DNA from: Archangium lipolyticum
GTDB taxonomy: Bacteria; Myxococcota; Myxococcia; Myxococcales; Myxococcaceae
Assembly (NCBI RefSeq): GCF_024623785.1
Contig: NZ_JANKBZ010000008.1
Coordinates: 339,605 to 403,604 of the forward strand
Reading direction: 5' to 3'
Length of the DNA stretch: 64,000 nt
Shown here: positions 44,972 through 52,686 of the stretch, in pieces
Layout of the letters: each line of letters opens with the position of its first letter
Position numbering within the stretch: position 1 is the stretch's first letter
Notes under the pieces: model-generated
What the model was told of the DNA's origin: nothing
Databases searched by the model: none
Seen by the model: only the letters and a program-made list of their open reading frames with translations
Program-made: the position numbers and the translations under genes

Positions 44972-46744
44972 TCACGGGCTGGCGAGCGGAGGGGCCTGGA
45001 TGCGCCGCGCCTCGAGCAACCGGCGGAACACGCTCTCCTTCTGGGAGGAGACGCACACCGCGTGGCCATCGAGCTCGCCGCACACCACCGCCTCCGGATG
45101 GCGCAGGAAGGGCGTCAGGTACGAGGGGTGCACCACGTAGACGGTGTCGGGTTGGAACTCGCCGCGCCCGGCCTCCTGCTGGAGCGCGGTGCAGTAGGCC
45201 CGCGCCAGCGCCGGATCCACACGCGCCAGGTACGCGCTGTTGAAGGTCATTCCCAGCGCCGCCGCCTGGTACGCGAACATGGGGCTGAAGGGCGCTCCGG
45301 GCCCGGGGTACGGACAGCCCCGGCCATTCCCGTCGTGCAGCTGCGGCGGGAACAGCACGAGGTGCCGGTAGTCGCCCTTCATCCGCTTCCACGCGGCGGG
45401 GTTCAAGCTGTTCCAGGCCTGGCTCTGGAAACGCTCCTGGGCCACGGCGCGGCCGAGATCGAACACCTGCACGCCCACCGCGAGAGCGAGCAGACCGATG
45501 CCCACCCAGGGCCGGCGGCGCCACGCGCCCAGCACGAGCGCGAGGCCCCCCGTCAGCAGCGCGTAATGCAGCGGCCAGATGAAGCGCCCCGAGGAGCGGA
45601 ACGGCTCCACGAGGCGCATCACCGGCTGGTAGAGCCCGCTCAAGTCCAACACCGGCCGTCCGGCGAGCGTGACGCGCGCGGAGAGCGCATACACGCCCAG
45701 CAGCAGGCAGCACACCGCCAGGGGCACCGCGCGCTTCCACGAGAGGGCAGTCCCCTCCGAGCGCCGCATCAACCGGAGCACGAGCGCGGAGCCGCCTCCC
45801 AGCACCAGCAGGAGCAGGACCCCCGCGCCCAGGTAACCGAACCCCTCGTACTGGCCACGCGCCGTGCCCAGGGTGGGCAGCAGCCGGGACCAGTCCATGG
45901 GGTTGATGAGCGTGAGCAGGTCGGACGAGACGTCGCCAAAGCCCTCGATGCCGGCCGGAGTGCTCGTGCCCAGGTAGCCGAGCACCCAGAAGAGGCCTGA
46001 CAGGAGCACGACGAGCCCCCCCAGGCCGAGCCCCAGCCCTCGCCAGGAGAGCACCCGGTCCACCAGGCGCAGCCGCAGCAACGCCGCCGCGCCGAGCGCC
46101 AGCGCCATGGCCGACAGGTAGGGGTGGATGGTGGCGCTCAAGCCCACCAGGAGGAAGGTCACCGCCACGGCGCGCCGCGCCGCTGGCGCGTCCGGCCAGT
46201 CGCGCAGGTTCACCCAGAGCAGCCCGAGGACGAGCCAATGCGCGCAGAGGCTCTCGTGGCCCAGGCGCCACATCAGCACGGGCGCGAGCGCGAAGAGCAT
46301 CCCTCCCAGCAGTTGCGCGACCCGGTGGGAAGTGAACAGCGCCGTCAACCGGGTGCCCACGAAGCCCTGGAGGAAGAAGCACAGCGCGAGCCAGGGCCCC
46401 ACGTACTGGAAGGGAAACGGCAGCACCGCGGCGAAGGGCCGCAGGAGCAGGGCCACCAGGGGAGTGGAGTCCGTGAAGCCCACCGTCGTCCCGAGCGGGT
46501 GGGCCAGGCCGGGCACGGCGCCGAGGGGGAACTGGAGCAGCGGCTCGTTGCGGAAGAAGAGCCAGCCCACCAGGTGCGTGGACCAGTCACCCACCATCAA
46601 CCAATCCACCTCGCGGGGATTGAGCGCACGATCCCCATGGCCCTGGATGAACCAGAACACGCCGAAGGCTCCGGCCAGCACCGCGGCCACGTACTCCCGC
46701 CCCCGCTTCCATGCGCTCATCGCCACTGCGCCTGCGTTCCGCAT
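44972..46744 (-). CDS. Polytopic membrane protein (DUF6311-like, probable glycosyltransferase type)
   Basis: Integral membrane protein of 590 aa with about 11-12 hydrophobic helices up to residue 430 and a soluble C-terminal domain of about 150 residues. The first large loop contains D46 and D52 (REVDWLMVGDWSTH), resembling acidic motifs of GT-C glycosyltransferases such as the DUF6311 and oligosaccharyltransferase-like families. It probably uses a polyprenyl-phosphate sugar to modify an envelope component; substrate unknown. Start ATG at 46744, with a second ATG at 46720 possible. Confidence 0.7.
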   Translation of the reverse strand: MRNAGAVAMSAWKRGREYVAAVLAGAFGVFWFIQGHGDRALNPREVDWLMVGDWSTHLVGWLFFRNEPLLQFPLGAVPGLAHPLGTTVGFTDSTPLVALLLRPFAAVLPFPFQYVGPWLALCFFLQGFVGTRLTALFTSHRVAQLLGGMLFALAPVLMWRLGHESLCAHWLVLGLLWVNLRDWPDAPAARRAVAVTFLLVGLSATIHPYLSAMALALGAAALLRLRLVDRVLSWRGLGLGLGGLVVLLSGLFWVLGYLGTSTPAGIEGFGDVSSDLLTLINPMDWSRLLPTLGTARGQYEGFGYLGAGVLLLLVLGGGSALVLRLMRRSEGTALSWKRAVPLAVCCLLLGVYALSARVTLAGRPVLDLSGLYQPVMRLVEPFRSSGRFIWPLHYALLTGGLALVLGAWRRRPWVGIGLLALAVGVQVFDLGRAVAQERFQSQAWNSLNPAAWKRMKGDYRHLVLFPPQLHDGNGRGCPYPGPGAPFSPMFAYQAAALGMTFNSAYLARVDPALARAYCTALQQEAGRGEFQPDTVYVVHPSYLTPFLRHPEAVVCGELDGHAVCVSSQKESVFRRLLEARRIQAPPLASP

Positions 46745-46868
46745 CACCCCCACCCTTACCGGAAGGAGGGGGCGAACGTCTCGCCTCCCCGCCACCAGGG
46801 GTGGGTAGCACGGCGCCCTACCCGGATGCCCGCTCAAGGAGCGGTGGACGGAACCGGAGGGGCTTGCC

Positions 46869-47828
46869 ATGGTCCGCCCCATGCGAATTGCTCGTCTGCT
46901 TCCCTTCTGCACGCTTGCGTTCGCGGCTCCCGCGCTCGCCGCCCGCCCCCCTGGAAAGTCCTCCATGACGAAGCCCGCCGAAACGAAACCCGCCGAGACG
47001 AAACCGTTCGACCTCGAGGCGGAGACCCGTGCCTGGCACCAGAAGCGGGTCGCGAACCTCACGTCCGAGGACGGCTGGCTCACCCTGGTGGGGCTGCACT
47101 GGCTCAAGGAGGGAGACAACCGCTTCGGCTCGGCCGCGGAGAACGACCTGGTCTTCCCCGCGGGGACGCCGGAGCGCATCGGCACCCTCACGCTCAAGGG
47201 CGGCAAGGTGACGTTGGCCGTCCAGCCGGGCATTCCCCTCACCCGGTCCGGCCAGCCCTTCACCGGAGGCGAGCTGCGCACCGATGCCAATGGCCAGCAG
47301 CCGGACGTGCTCTCCCTGGGCACGCTGCGCTTCTTCGCCATCCGCCGGGGCGAGCACATCGGCATCCGGGTGAAGGACACGGAGGCGCAAGCGCGCAAGC
47401 AGTTCCACGGCATCCCCACCTGGCCCGTGAACGCCGCCTGGCGCGTCGAGGGCCGCTTCGAGCCGGCCACCACGCCGCGGAAGATGTCGGTGCCCACGGT
47501 GCTCGGAACGGTGGATGAGATGAGCTCGCCGGGGACGATCGTCTTCACGGTGAACGGCCAGGAGTACCGGTTGGACCCGGTGCAGGAGCCCGGCGAGGAC
47601 AAGCTCTTCATCATCTTCGCGGACCCGACCAACCGCACGGAGTCATACGGAGCGGGCCGCTTCCTGTACGCGGACGCGCCGAAGGACGGGAAGGTGGTGC
47701 TCGACTTCAACCGGGCCTACAACCCCCCGTGCGCCTTCTCGCCCTATGCGACGTGCCCGCTGCCTCCGCCGCAGAACCGGCTGAAGGTGCGCGTGGAGGC
47801 CGGCGAGAAGCGCTACGGCGACCACTGA
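46869..47828 (+). CDS. DUF1684 exported protein
   Basis: Secreted protein of 319 aa with a signal peptide cleaved after PALAA and a short Lys/Pro/Glu repeat (KPAET twice). The rest is the DUF1684 domain: EDGWLTLVGLHWLKEGDN, GTLRFFAIRRGEHIGIRVKD, FIIFADPTN, and the C-terminal FNRAYNPPCAFSPYATCPLPPPQN. The family is common and of unknown function. GGAGGGG site before ATG 46869. It ends 65 bp before the ubiquitin-like gene. Confidence 0.85.
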   Translation: MVRPMRIARLLPFCTLAFAAPALAARPPGKSSMTKPAETKPAETKPFDLEAETRAWHQKRVANLTSEDGWLTLVGLHWLKEGDNRFGSAAENDLVFPAGTPERIGTLTLKGGKVTLAVQPGIPLTRSGQPFTGGELRTDANGQQPDVLSLGTLRFFAIRRGEHIGIRVKDTEAQARKQFHGIPTWPVNAAWRVEGRFEPATTPRKMSVPTVLGTVDEMSSPGTIVFTVNGQEYRLDPVQEPGEDKLFIIFADPTNRTESYGAGRFLYADAPKDGKVVLDFNRAYNPPCAFSPYATCPLPPPQNRLKVRVEAGEKRYGDH

Positions 47829-47893
47829 GCGTCAGGAACACCGCCACCGGCACGTCCTCCCCGCGCGCGACCCCGTGCGCAAGGAGGCGTGAC

Positions 47894-48139
47894 ATGGCGA
47901 CGCTGAACATCACCTACAACGGCCTGTCCTCGGACCTGCCCCTGGAGCTGGACGGCCACGTGTCGGACGTGGACGTGCGGCGCATCGCCGTGGAGGTGGT
48001 GCGCTCGGGCGGGGCGCCGGGGCTGCACATCGCCCACCTGCGCGAGGACGCCTTCAACCACTACGTGGTGGACCGGTTCCGCGGCCCCCGGGGCGAGGAG
48101 CGCATCTACCTGCGGCCCAAGGTGCCCTTCGGGGCGTGA
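47894..48139 (+). CDS. Candidate ubiquitin-like beta-grasp protein (Prok_Ub-like)
   Basis: Protein of 81 aa whose predicted order of elements is strand-strand-helix-strand-strand-strand: LNITYNG / DLPLELD, helix DVDVRRIAVEVVRSG, then LHIAHLR, NHYVVDRF and ERIYLRPKVPFGA. This is the beta-grasp order, and the ending IYLRPKVPFGA looks like the tail of prokaryotic ubiquitin-like proteins that precede E1-like genes. Gly80 near the C-terminus could be activated after trimming. Strong AAGGAGG site. The E1-like gene follows 12 bp later. No search was run, so the fold is inferred. Confidence 0.6.
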   Translation: MATLNITYNGLSSDLPLELDGHVSDVDVRRIAVEVVRSGGAPGLHIAHLREDAFNHYVVDRFRGPRGEERIYLRPKVPFGA

Positions 48140-48151
48140 GGAGGGCACCCC

Positions 48152-48730
48152 ATGCGCATCATCTTCTGCGGGGTGGGTGCCATCGGCTCCACGGCGGCGG
48201 TGCTGTGCCGCAACCTGGAGGCCACGCTCGTCTTCATCGACTTCGACCGCGTGGAGTCGAAGAACCTGCTCGCGCAGGCCTTCGTGAAGCCCTCGGTGGG
48301 GAAGAACAAGGCCGAGGCGCTGAAGCTCCAGCTGCTCAACCTGCACGGCGTGAAGGCCGAGTCCTTCGGCGTGCGGGTGACGCGCGACAACGTGGCGGCG
48401 CTGTGCGGGAGCGCGGATCTGCTCGTCGACTGCTTCGACAACCAGGAGAGCCGCCTGCTGTTGAGCGGCTTCGCCCGCAGCGCGGGCAAGCCGCTGGTGC
48501 ACGGGGCGCTGGCGGCCGACGGCACCTTCGGGCTGGTGCGCTGGGACGAGCGCTTCGTCCCCGACGCCGAGGACACCGTGGGACAGGCCACGTGTGAGGG
48601 AGGCGCCCACCTGCCCCTCATCGGTCAGCTCGGAGCCACGCTCGCGCGAGTCGTGCAGGACTTCGTCCAACACGGCGCCCGCCGCGACGCCATGGTGAGC
48701 CTCGTGGCGGTGACGCCCACCGCTTCCTGA
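48152..48730 (+). CDS. E1-like ThiF/MoeB-family adenylyltransferase
   Basis: Compact ThiF-fold enzyme of 192 aa, expected to adenylate the C-terminus of a ubiquitin-like partner. GxGxxG at 7-12 (GVGAIG), acidic D30/D32, E35-x2-N38 (the usual RQ of NLxRQ reads LLAQ), K53 in GKNKAEA, and D93 in LVDCFDN are the ATP-site residues. C148 (GQATCEGG) lies where the catalytic thiol of E1 enzymes falls. The zinc-ribbon CxxC pairs of MoeB are absent, and the enzyme is shorter than the usual 230-250 aa. Directly downstream of the Ubl gene, so they form a likely substrate-enzyme pair. Confidence 0.78.
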   Translation: MRIIFCGVGAIGSTAAVLCRNLEATLVFIDFDRVESKNLLAQAFVKPSVGKNKAEALKLQLLNLHGVKAESFGVRVTRDNVAALCGSADLLVDCFDNQESRLLLSGFARSAGKPLVHGALAADGTFGLVRWDERFVPDAEDTVGQATCEGGAHLPLIGQLGATLARVVQDFVQHGARRDAMVSLVAVTPTAS

Positions 48731-48822
48731 GTGGAGAGTTGGGAAGTGAACGAGGTATCGTGTACCCGCCGGTCGGGGGGTCCGATTCGGCTCGTACACC
48801 AACCAACCCAGGAAACGACACC

Positions 48823-48990
48823 ATGGCCAACGAGAAGAAGACCAAGAAGATCAAGGAGCTGTTCGTGCAGGACCTCGCCCGCATCCAGGGTGGACGTGGT
48901 GAGACGGCCAAGCCCTCCGTGATGATGCCCCCCAACACCACCCTGGCCTGCTGTGAGGAGGCGAACGACGGCTGCTGCGTCGTCGAGTAG
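48823..48990 (+). CDS. GG-leader peptide with CC...CC core (putative RiPP precursor)
   Basis: Peptide of 55 aa. A basic leader (ANEKKTKKIKELFVQDLARI) ends in the double-glycine motif QGG (22-24) recognised by C39 peptidases. The predicted core of about 31 residues is Thr/Pro-rich, then CCEEANDGCC (43-52) and ends VVE. Four Cys, three Thr and several acidic side chains could serve disulfide, thioether or ester/amide crosslinking. AGGAAAC ribosome site. It lies between the E1-like gene and a C39-peptidase transporter, the canonical place of an exported peptide. Which enzyme modifies it is not shown by sequence. Confidence 0.7.
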   Translation: MANEKKTKKIKELFVQDLARIQGGRGETAKPSVMMPPNTTLACCEEANDGCCVVE

Positions 48991-49007
48991 TCAGCCCGCA
49001 GGGCCCT

Positions 49008-49037
49008 GGCGCGCACCGTCCGTCCGAGGTGCGCGCC
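49008..49037 (+). terminator. Attenuator-type hairpin between peptide and transporter genes
   Basis: Perfect 10-bp stem GGCGCGCACC (49008-49017) / GGTGCGCGCC (49028-49037) with a 10-nt loop, followed by GTTTCATTCG. It starts 17 bp after the peptide stop. Such a partial terminator would yield much more peptide mRNA than transporter mRNA and would stabilise the short transcript. Confidence 0.65.
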
Positions 49038-49062
49038 GTTTCATTCGTGGTACCCACCAGAC

Positions 49063-51273
49063 GTGCCTCGCTCCCCCCTCGCCACCGTCCTGCGCCGCTA
49101 CCCGATCCGGCTCCAGTCCGAGGAGGCCGACTGTGGCCCGGCCTGTCTGGAGATGGTGGCCGCCTACCATGGCGCCCGGCACGCGCTGGCGGCGCTCAAG
49201 GAGATGACGCACGTCCAGGTCTTCGGCACCTCGCTGCTGGACCTCGCCACCGCCGCCCAGCAGCTCGGCTTCGAGGCGAAGGGCGTCCATGTGGAGGAGC
49301 CCGGAGAGCTCGAGGACGAGGAGGGCCGCGCGATGCTGCCCGCCATCGCCCACTGGAACGAGGACCACTTCGTCGTCCTCTACGAGGTGACGCCGAAGGA
49401 GGCCGTGGTGGGAGACCCCGCGGTGGGGCTGCTCCGCGTGCCGCGCGAGAAGCTCGGCCAGCACTGGAACGGCATCCTCCTGCTGCTCGAGCCCACGAAG
49501 GTGCTCCTCGAGCCCGTCCAACTCCCCGGGACGGCAGCCGCGCGCCGCCCCCAGGTGCTCGACCGGTTCCTGCGCGGGCTGTGGCGCTACCGCGCGCTCA
49601 TCGTCCAGATCGCCCTTGCCTCGCTGCTCCTTCAGGGACTGGCGCTCGCCCAGCCGCTGCTGTTCCAGGGACTGGTGGACAAGGCGGTGGGGGGCAAGGA
49701 CGTCTCGCTGCTCGGGGCCATCGGCGTGGGGCTCGGGGTGCTGATCCTGGCGCAGGTGGCGGTGACGCTGGTGCGGGGCGCGACGCTCTTCCTGCTCTCC
49801 AGCGGCTACTCCATGCTGCTGCTGACGCAGTTCTGGAAGCGGCTGCTGTCGCTGCCCATCTCCTTCTTCGCGCGGCGCCACCGGGGAGACCTGCTCAGGC
49901 GTCTGGAAGACCACCAGCGCATCCGTCGCACCCTCCAGGGCGCGACGGCCTCGGCGATGCTCGATGCCGTCATGCTGGTGGGCTACGGGGTGGTGCTGTT
50001 CCTCTATGACCCCTTCGTCTTCGCCATCTTCCTGGCGGGCATGACGCTGTACGCCGGGTGGACGGCGCTGGTGCTGACGCGGCGCACGCGGGCGGACACG
50101 GAGCGCTTCCGGGTGAGCGCGGACTCCAGCCGCCTGGAGATGCAGATGATCGGCGGCATCCAGACGCTCAAGGCCTGCGGAGCCGAGCGACAGGCGCGCA
50201 CCCAGTGGGAGCGGCTCCAGGCGCGTGACCACGTGGCCACCCGCCGCCTCTGGGGGCTCGATCTGGCACACCAGGCCGGTGCCCAGTTGATCAACCAGGC
50301 CATGTACGTGGGCATCCTCGTGTACGAGGCACGCCTGGTCATCTCCGGGGAGCTGTCGTTGGGGCAGATGGTAGGCACGCTCGCCATCCTCGGCCTGGTG
50401 CTGGCGCCCCTGCAGAACCTCATCGCCTTCGCCCAGCAGTTGCAGGACGTGCTGGTGTCCCTGCGCCGGGTGGGGGTCGTCTACGAGACGGAGCCCGAGC
50501 TCACCGACGATGCCCCCGTGGAGCCCGCGCTGAAGGCCGCGCCGGAGATCCGCCTGGAGGGCGTCAGCTTCCGGTACGGCTCGCCACATGAGCCTCCCAT
50601 CCTCGATGACGTGAGCTTCACCGTGCCCGCGGGGAAGATGACGGCCATCGTGGGCCGCTCGGGCGCGGGCAAGACGACGCTCACCCAGGTGCTCTACGGC
50701 CTGTACCGGCCACAGGAGGGGCGTGTCCTCTACGACGGCAAGCCCCTGGAGGACTTCGATCCCGCGAGCCTGCGCCGCTCGGTGGGCTTCGTGTTCCAGA
50801 AGACGGACATCTTCGACGGCTCGCTGGCGGAGAACATCGCGCTGGGGGACCCGAGCCCGGATCGCGAGCGGCTGCTGTACGCCGCGCGCACCGCGTGCCT
50901 GGACGACCTGCTCGCCCTTCCCCGGGGGCTCGACACGCGCATCGGAGAGGCCGGCATCAAGCTGTCCGGAGGCGAGGAGCAGCGGCTGCAGCTGGCACGC
51001 GCCATCTATCGGGATCCCCGGGTGCTCTTCCTGGACGAGGCCACCAGCCACCTGGACGCGACGCTCGAGCGCGCCATCACCGAGGCGCTGCGGCGCGAGG
51101 CCCAGGGACGCACGCTGGTGGTGGTGGCACACCGGCTGTCCACGGTGCGGCGCGCGGACAAGATCGTCGTGCTGGAGAAGGGGCGCGTGGTGGAGGAGGG
51201 CACCCACGAGCAGCTGGTGGCCCTTCCCGGCGGGCGCTACCGCGCGCTGGTGGAAAACCAGATGGAGGGCTGA
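49063..51273 (+). CDS. C39 peptidase-containing ABC transporter (PCAT)
   Basis: Bifunctional exporter of 736 aa that cuts GG leaders and exports the product. The N-terminal C39 domain (about 1-150) has the full triad: C24 in ADCGPACLEM, H102 in DHFVVLYEV and D118 in VVGDPAVG. Next come six membrane helices (about 165-450) and an ABC ATPase (about 480-736) with Walker A GRSGAGKT, the signature LSGGEEQ, Walker B VLFLDEA and the switch His. GTG start without a strong ribosome site, after the attenuator hairpin. It likely matures the peptide at 48.8 kb and possibly the graspetide at 58.3 kb, whose leader also ends in GG. Confidence 0.93.
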   Translation: MPRSPLATVLRRYPIRLQSEEADCGPACLEMVAAYHGARHALAALKEMTHVQVFGTSLLDLATAAQQLGFEAKGVHVEEPGELEDEEGRAMLPAIAHWNEDHFVVLYEVTPKEAVVGDPAVGLLRVPREKLGQHWNGILLLLEPTKVLLEPVQLPGTAAARRPQVLDRFLRGLWRYRALIVQIALASLLLQGLALAQPLLFQGLVDKAVGGKDVSLLGAIGVGLGVLILAQVAVTLVRGATLFLLSSGYSMLLLTQFWKRLLSLPISFFARRHRGDLLRRLEDHQRIRRTLQGATASAMLDAVMLVGYGVVLFLYDPFVFAIFLAGMTLYAGWTALVLTRRTRADTERFRVSADSSRLEMQMIGGIQTLKACGAERQARTQWERLQARDHVATRRLWGLDLAHQAGAQLINQAMYVGILVYEARLVISGELSLGQMVGTLAILGLVLAPLQNLIAFAQQLQDVLVSLRRVGVVYETEPELTDDAPVEPALKAAPEIRLEGVSFRYGSPHEPPILDDVSFTVPAGKMTAIVGRSGAGKTTLTQVLYGLYRPQEGRVLYDGKPLEDFDPASLRRSVGFVFQKTDIFDGSLAENIALGDPSPDRERLLYAARTACLDDLLALPRGLDTRIGEAGIKLSGGEEQRLQLARAIYRDPRVLFLDEATSHLDATLERAITEALRREAQGRTLVVVAHRLSTVRRADKIVVLEKGRVVEEGTHEQLVALPGGRYRALVENQMEG

Positions 51274-51277
51274 AGCC

Positions 51278-51448
51278 ATGGGAACCGGACACGACGACGA
51301 GAAGGATCCCGCCCTCACCGAGGAGATCCGCGCCATCCTCCATCCGCGAGCCCGGACCATGATGTGGCTCACGCTGACCCTGACGCTGGGACTGGGAGCG
51401 GCGGCGTGGCTGGCGTCGCGCACGGTGCTCGCCGTGCTGTGGCGGTGA
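51278..51448 (+). CDS. Small single-helix membrane protein
   Basis: Protein of 56 aa: a charged N-terminus (GHDDEKDPALTEEIRAIL) and one membrane helix (about 29-49). It begins 4 bp after the transporter stop, so it is probably co-translated and may be a transporter accessory; that role is inference. Its stop lies 5 bp from the left end of the miniature transposable element. Confidence 0.6.
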   Translation: MGTGHDDEKDPALTEEIRAILHPRARTMMWLTLTLTLGLGAAAWLASRTVLAVLWR

Positions 51449-51452
51449 AGCG

Positions 51453-51724
51453 CTAGTGGAGTGTCCACGAAGTTCGTGGACATAGTCGTGTTGCGCATGC
51501 TCCCTCTCCCTCTGGGAGAGGGCGGGGGGTGAGGGTCGTCACCCGCGTGTTCCTCGCCCCGGCTTGCATCACGGCACGCAACCGCCCCCTCGCCGTCCTC
51601 TGTGAACTCCCATGGGGTCATGCGCTCCAGGGGGAAGACCCTCACCCTAGCCCTCTCCCAGAGGGAGAGGGGACATCCACTGGCCCTCGGACTATGTCCA
51701 AAGACTCTGTGGACACTCCACTAG
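51453..51724. mobile_element. 272-bp MITE with 35-bp terminal inverted repeats
   Basis: The ends are inverted repeats: left 51453-51487 begins CTAGTGGAGTGTCCAC and ends TGGACATAGTC; right 51690-51724 is its complement apart from about eight central positions. Both outer ends are CTAG, compatible with TA target duplication as in IS630/Tc1-type elements. There is no transposase; the interior holds two inverted REP-like units (51497-51537 and 51636-51674). Non-autonomous element. The right end carries the stop codon (51721-51723) of the ATP-grasp gene. Confidence 0.8.
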
Positions 51725-52686
51725 GGACGGATGGGCGCCTTGCCCCGCGCCGCCCGGGCCAGGGTCCGCGTCAGGTGGCCCAGGATGTCCGAGCCCGCGC
51801 GCGCGTCGAAGCCGAGGAACATGGCAGACGCGTTGAGCTCCAGGAACTTGAGCACCCCGTCCGCGCCGCGTTTGAGGTCCATCCCCGTCCAGCGTAGGCC
51901 CAGCACCTCGGCGGCCTTCACGCACTGGCGGGCCACCTCGGGAGGCAGCTCCACCTGCTCAACGCGCTCCTCGTTCTGCCGGAAGTCGAGCGCGGAAGAG
52001 ATGATGCGCAGGCTGGCGATGATCTCCCCATCCAGCACGTAGACGCGAATGTCCTCGCCGGGCAGCAGCTCCTGGAAGGTGACGGGAGCGGCGTCCAGCG
52101 CGCCGAGGCGCTCGTCGGTGAGATCCTCGGCGAGGAGCTCCTTCGTGGCGGCTCCCCCGGTGACGGGCTTGTAGGCCACGCGCTGGCCGGCGGCGAAGCG
52201 GCGCACGGCCTCCGCGTCATTGGTCCAGAGTGTCCTCGGCACGGGCAGTCCGGCGGCCTTCAGCAGGGCCAGCTGCGTGGGCTTGGGGGTGCACCAGTCG
52301 GACGAGGGGCCGTTGTACAGGGGCACGCCCAGGGCCTCCCAGCGCCCCATGAGGCCCTTGAGCAGGGTGGCCTTCTCACGGAAGACCACCAGGGTGGTGC
52401 GCCAATCGTCCTCCATCTCCTCGGCGACGTCCACGTCCATGGCCAGCGGGTGGCCGTGGAGCTGACGCACGTAGACGGCACCGGGCCGCCCCATGGGACG
52501 GCCATCCACAGTGATGCAGTCCAGGTCATCCGACAGCGACACCCGCGTCTTCTCCGGAAAGGCGAGGCTGTCCAGCACGAAGGCTTCCACGCCCTCCTCG
52601 CCCAACCGGCGCGCCACCGCGTCCACGTGGATGTCCCCGGGCGAGCCCACGATGAGCACGGGCCCCGCCTGCGTCTTCTCCGTCAT
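51721..52686 (-). CDS. ATP-grasp ligase, RimK/MvdD-related (third in the cluster)
   Basis: Carboxylate-amine/alcohol ligase of 321 aa. The N-terminal preATP-grasp segment (VLIVGSPGDIHVDAVARRL) and the middle YVRQLHGHP match the graspetide-ligase group, and the C-terminus has the ATP-grasp catalytic pattern LRWTGMDLKRGADGVLKFLELN (metal-binding E and N). The ATG at 52686 follows AGGAAGGGAAGG and overlaps the upstream stop (ATGA). Less alike to MdnB/MdnC than those enzymes are to other graspetide ligases, so it may modify a different peptide, perhaps the one at 48.8 kb. The final codons fall at the MITE edge, so the C-terminus may have been altered by insertion. Confidence 0.75.
   Translation of the reverse strand: MTEKTQAGPVLIVGSPGDIHVDAVARRLGEEGVEAFVLDSLAFPEKTRVSLSDDLDCITVDGRPMGRPGAVYVRQLHGHPLAMDVDVAEEMEDDWRTTLVVFREKATLLKGLMGRWEALGVPLYNGPSSDWCTPKPTQLALLKAAGLPVPRTLWTNDAEAVRRFAAGQRVAYKPVTGGAATKELLAEDLTDERLGALDAAPVTFQELLPGEDIRVYVLDGEIIASLRIISSALDFRQNEERVEQVELPPEVARQCVKAAEVLGLRWTGMDLKRGADGVLKFLELNASAMFLGFDARAGSDILGHLTRTLARAARGKAPIRP

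Noticed and set aside
48152..48730. MoeB/ThiF of cofactor biosynthesis
   Set aside because: No moa, mog or thi genes nearby, no zinc-ribbon Cys, and a Ubl gene lies directly upstream.
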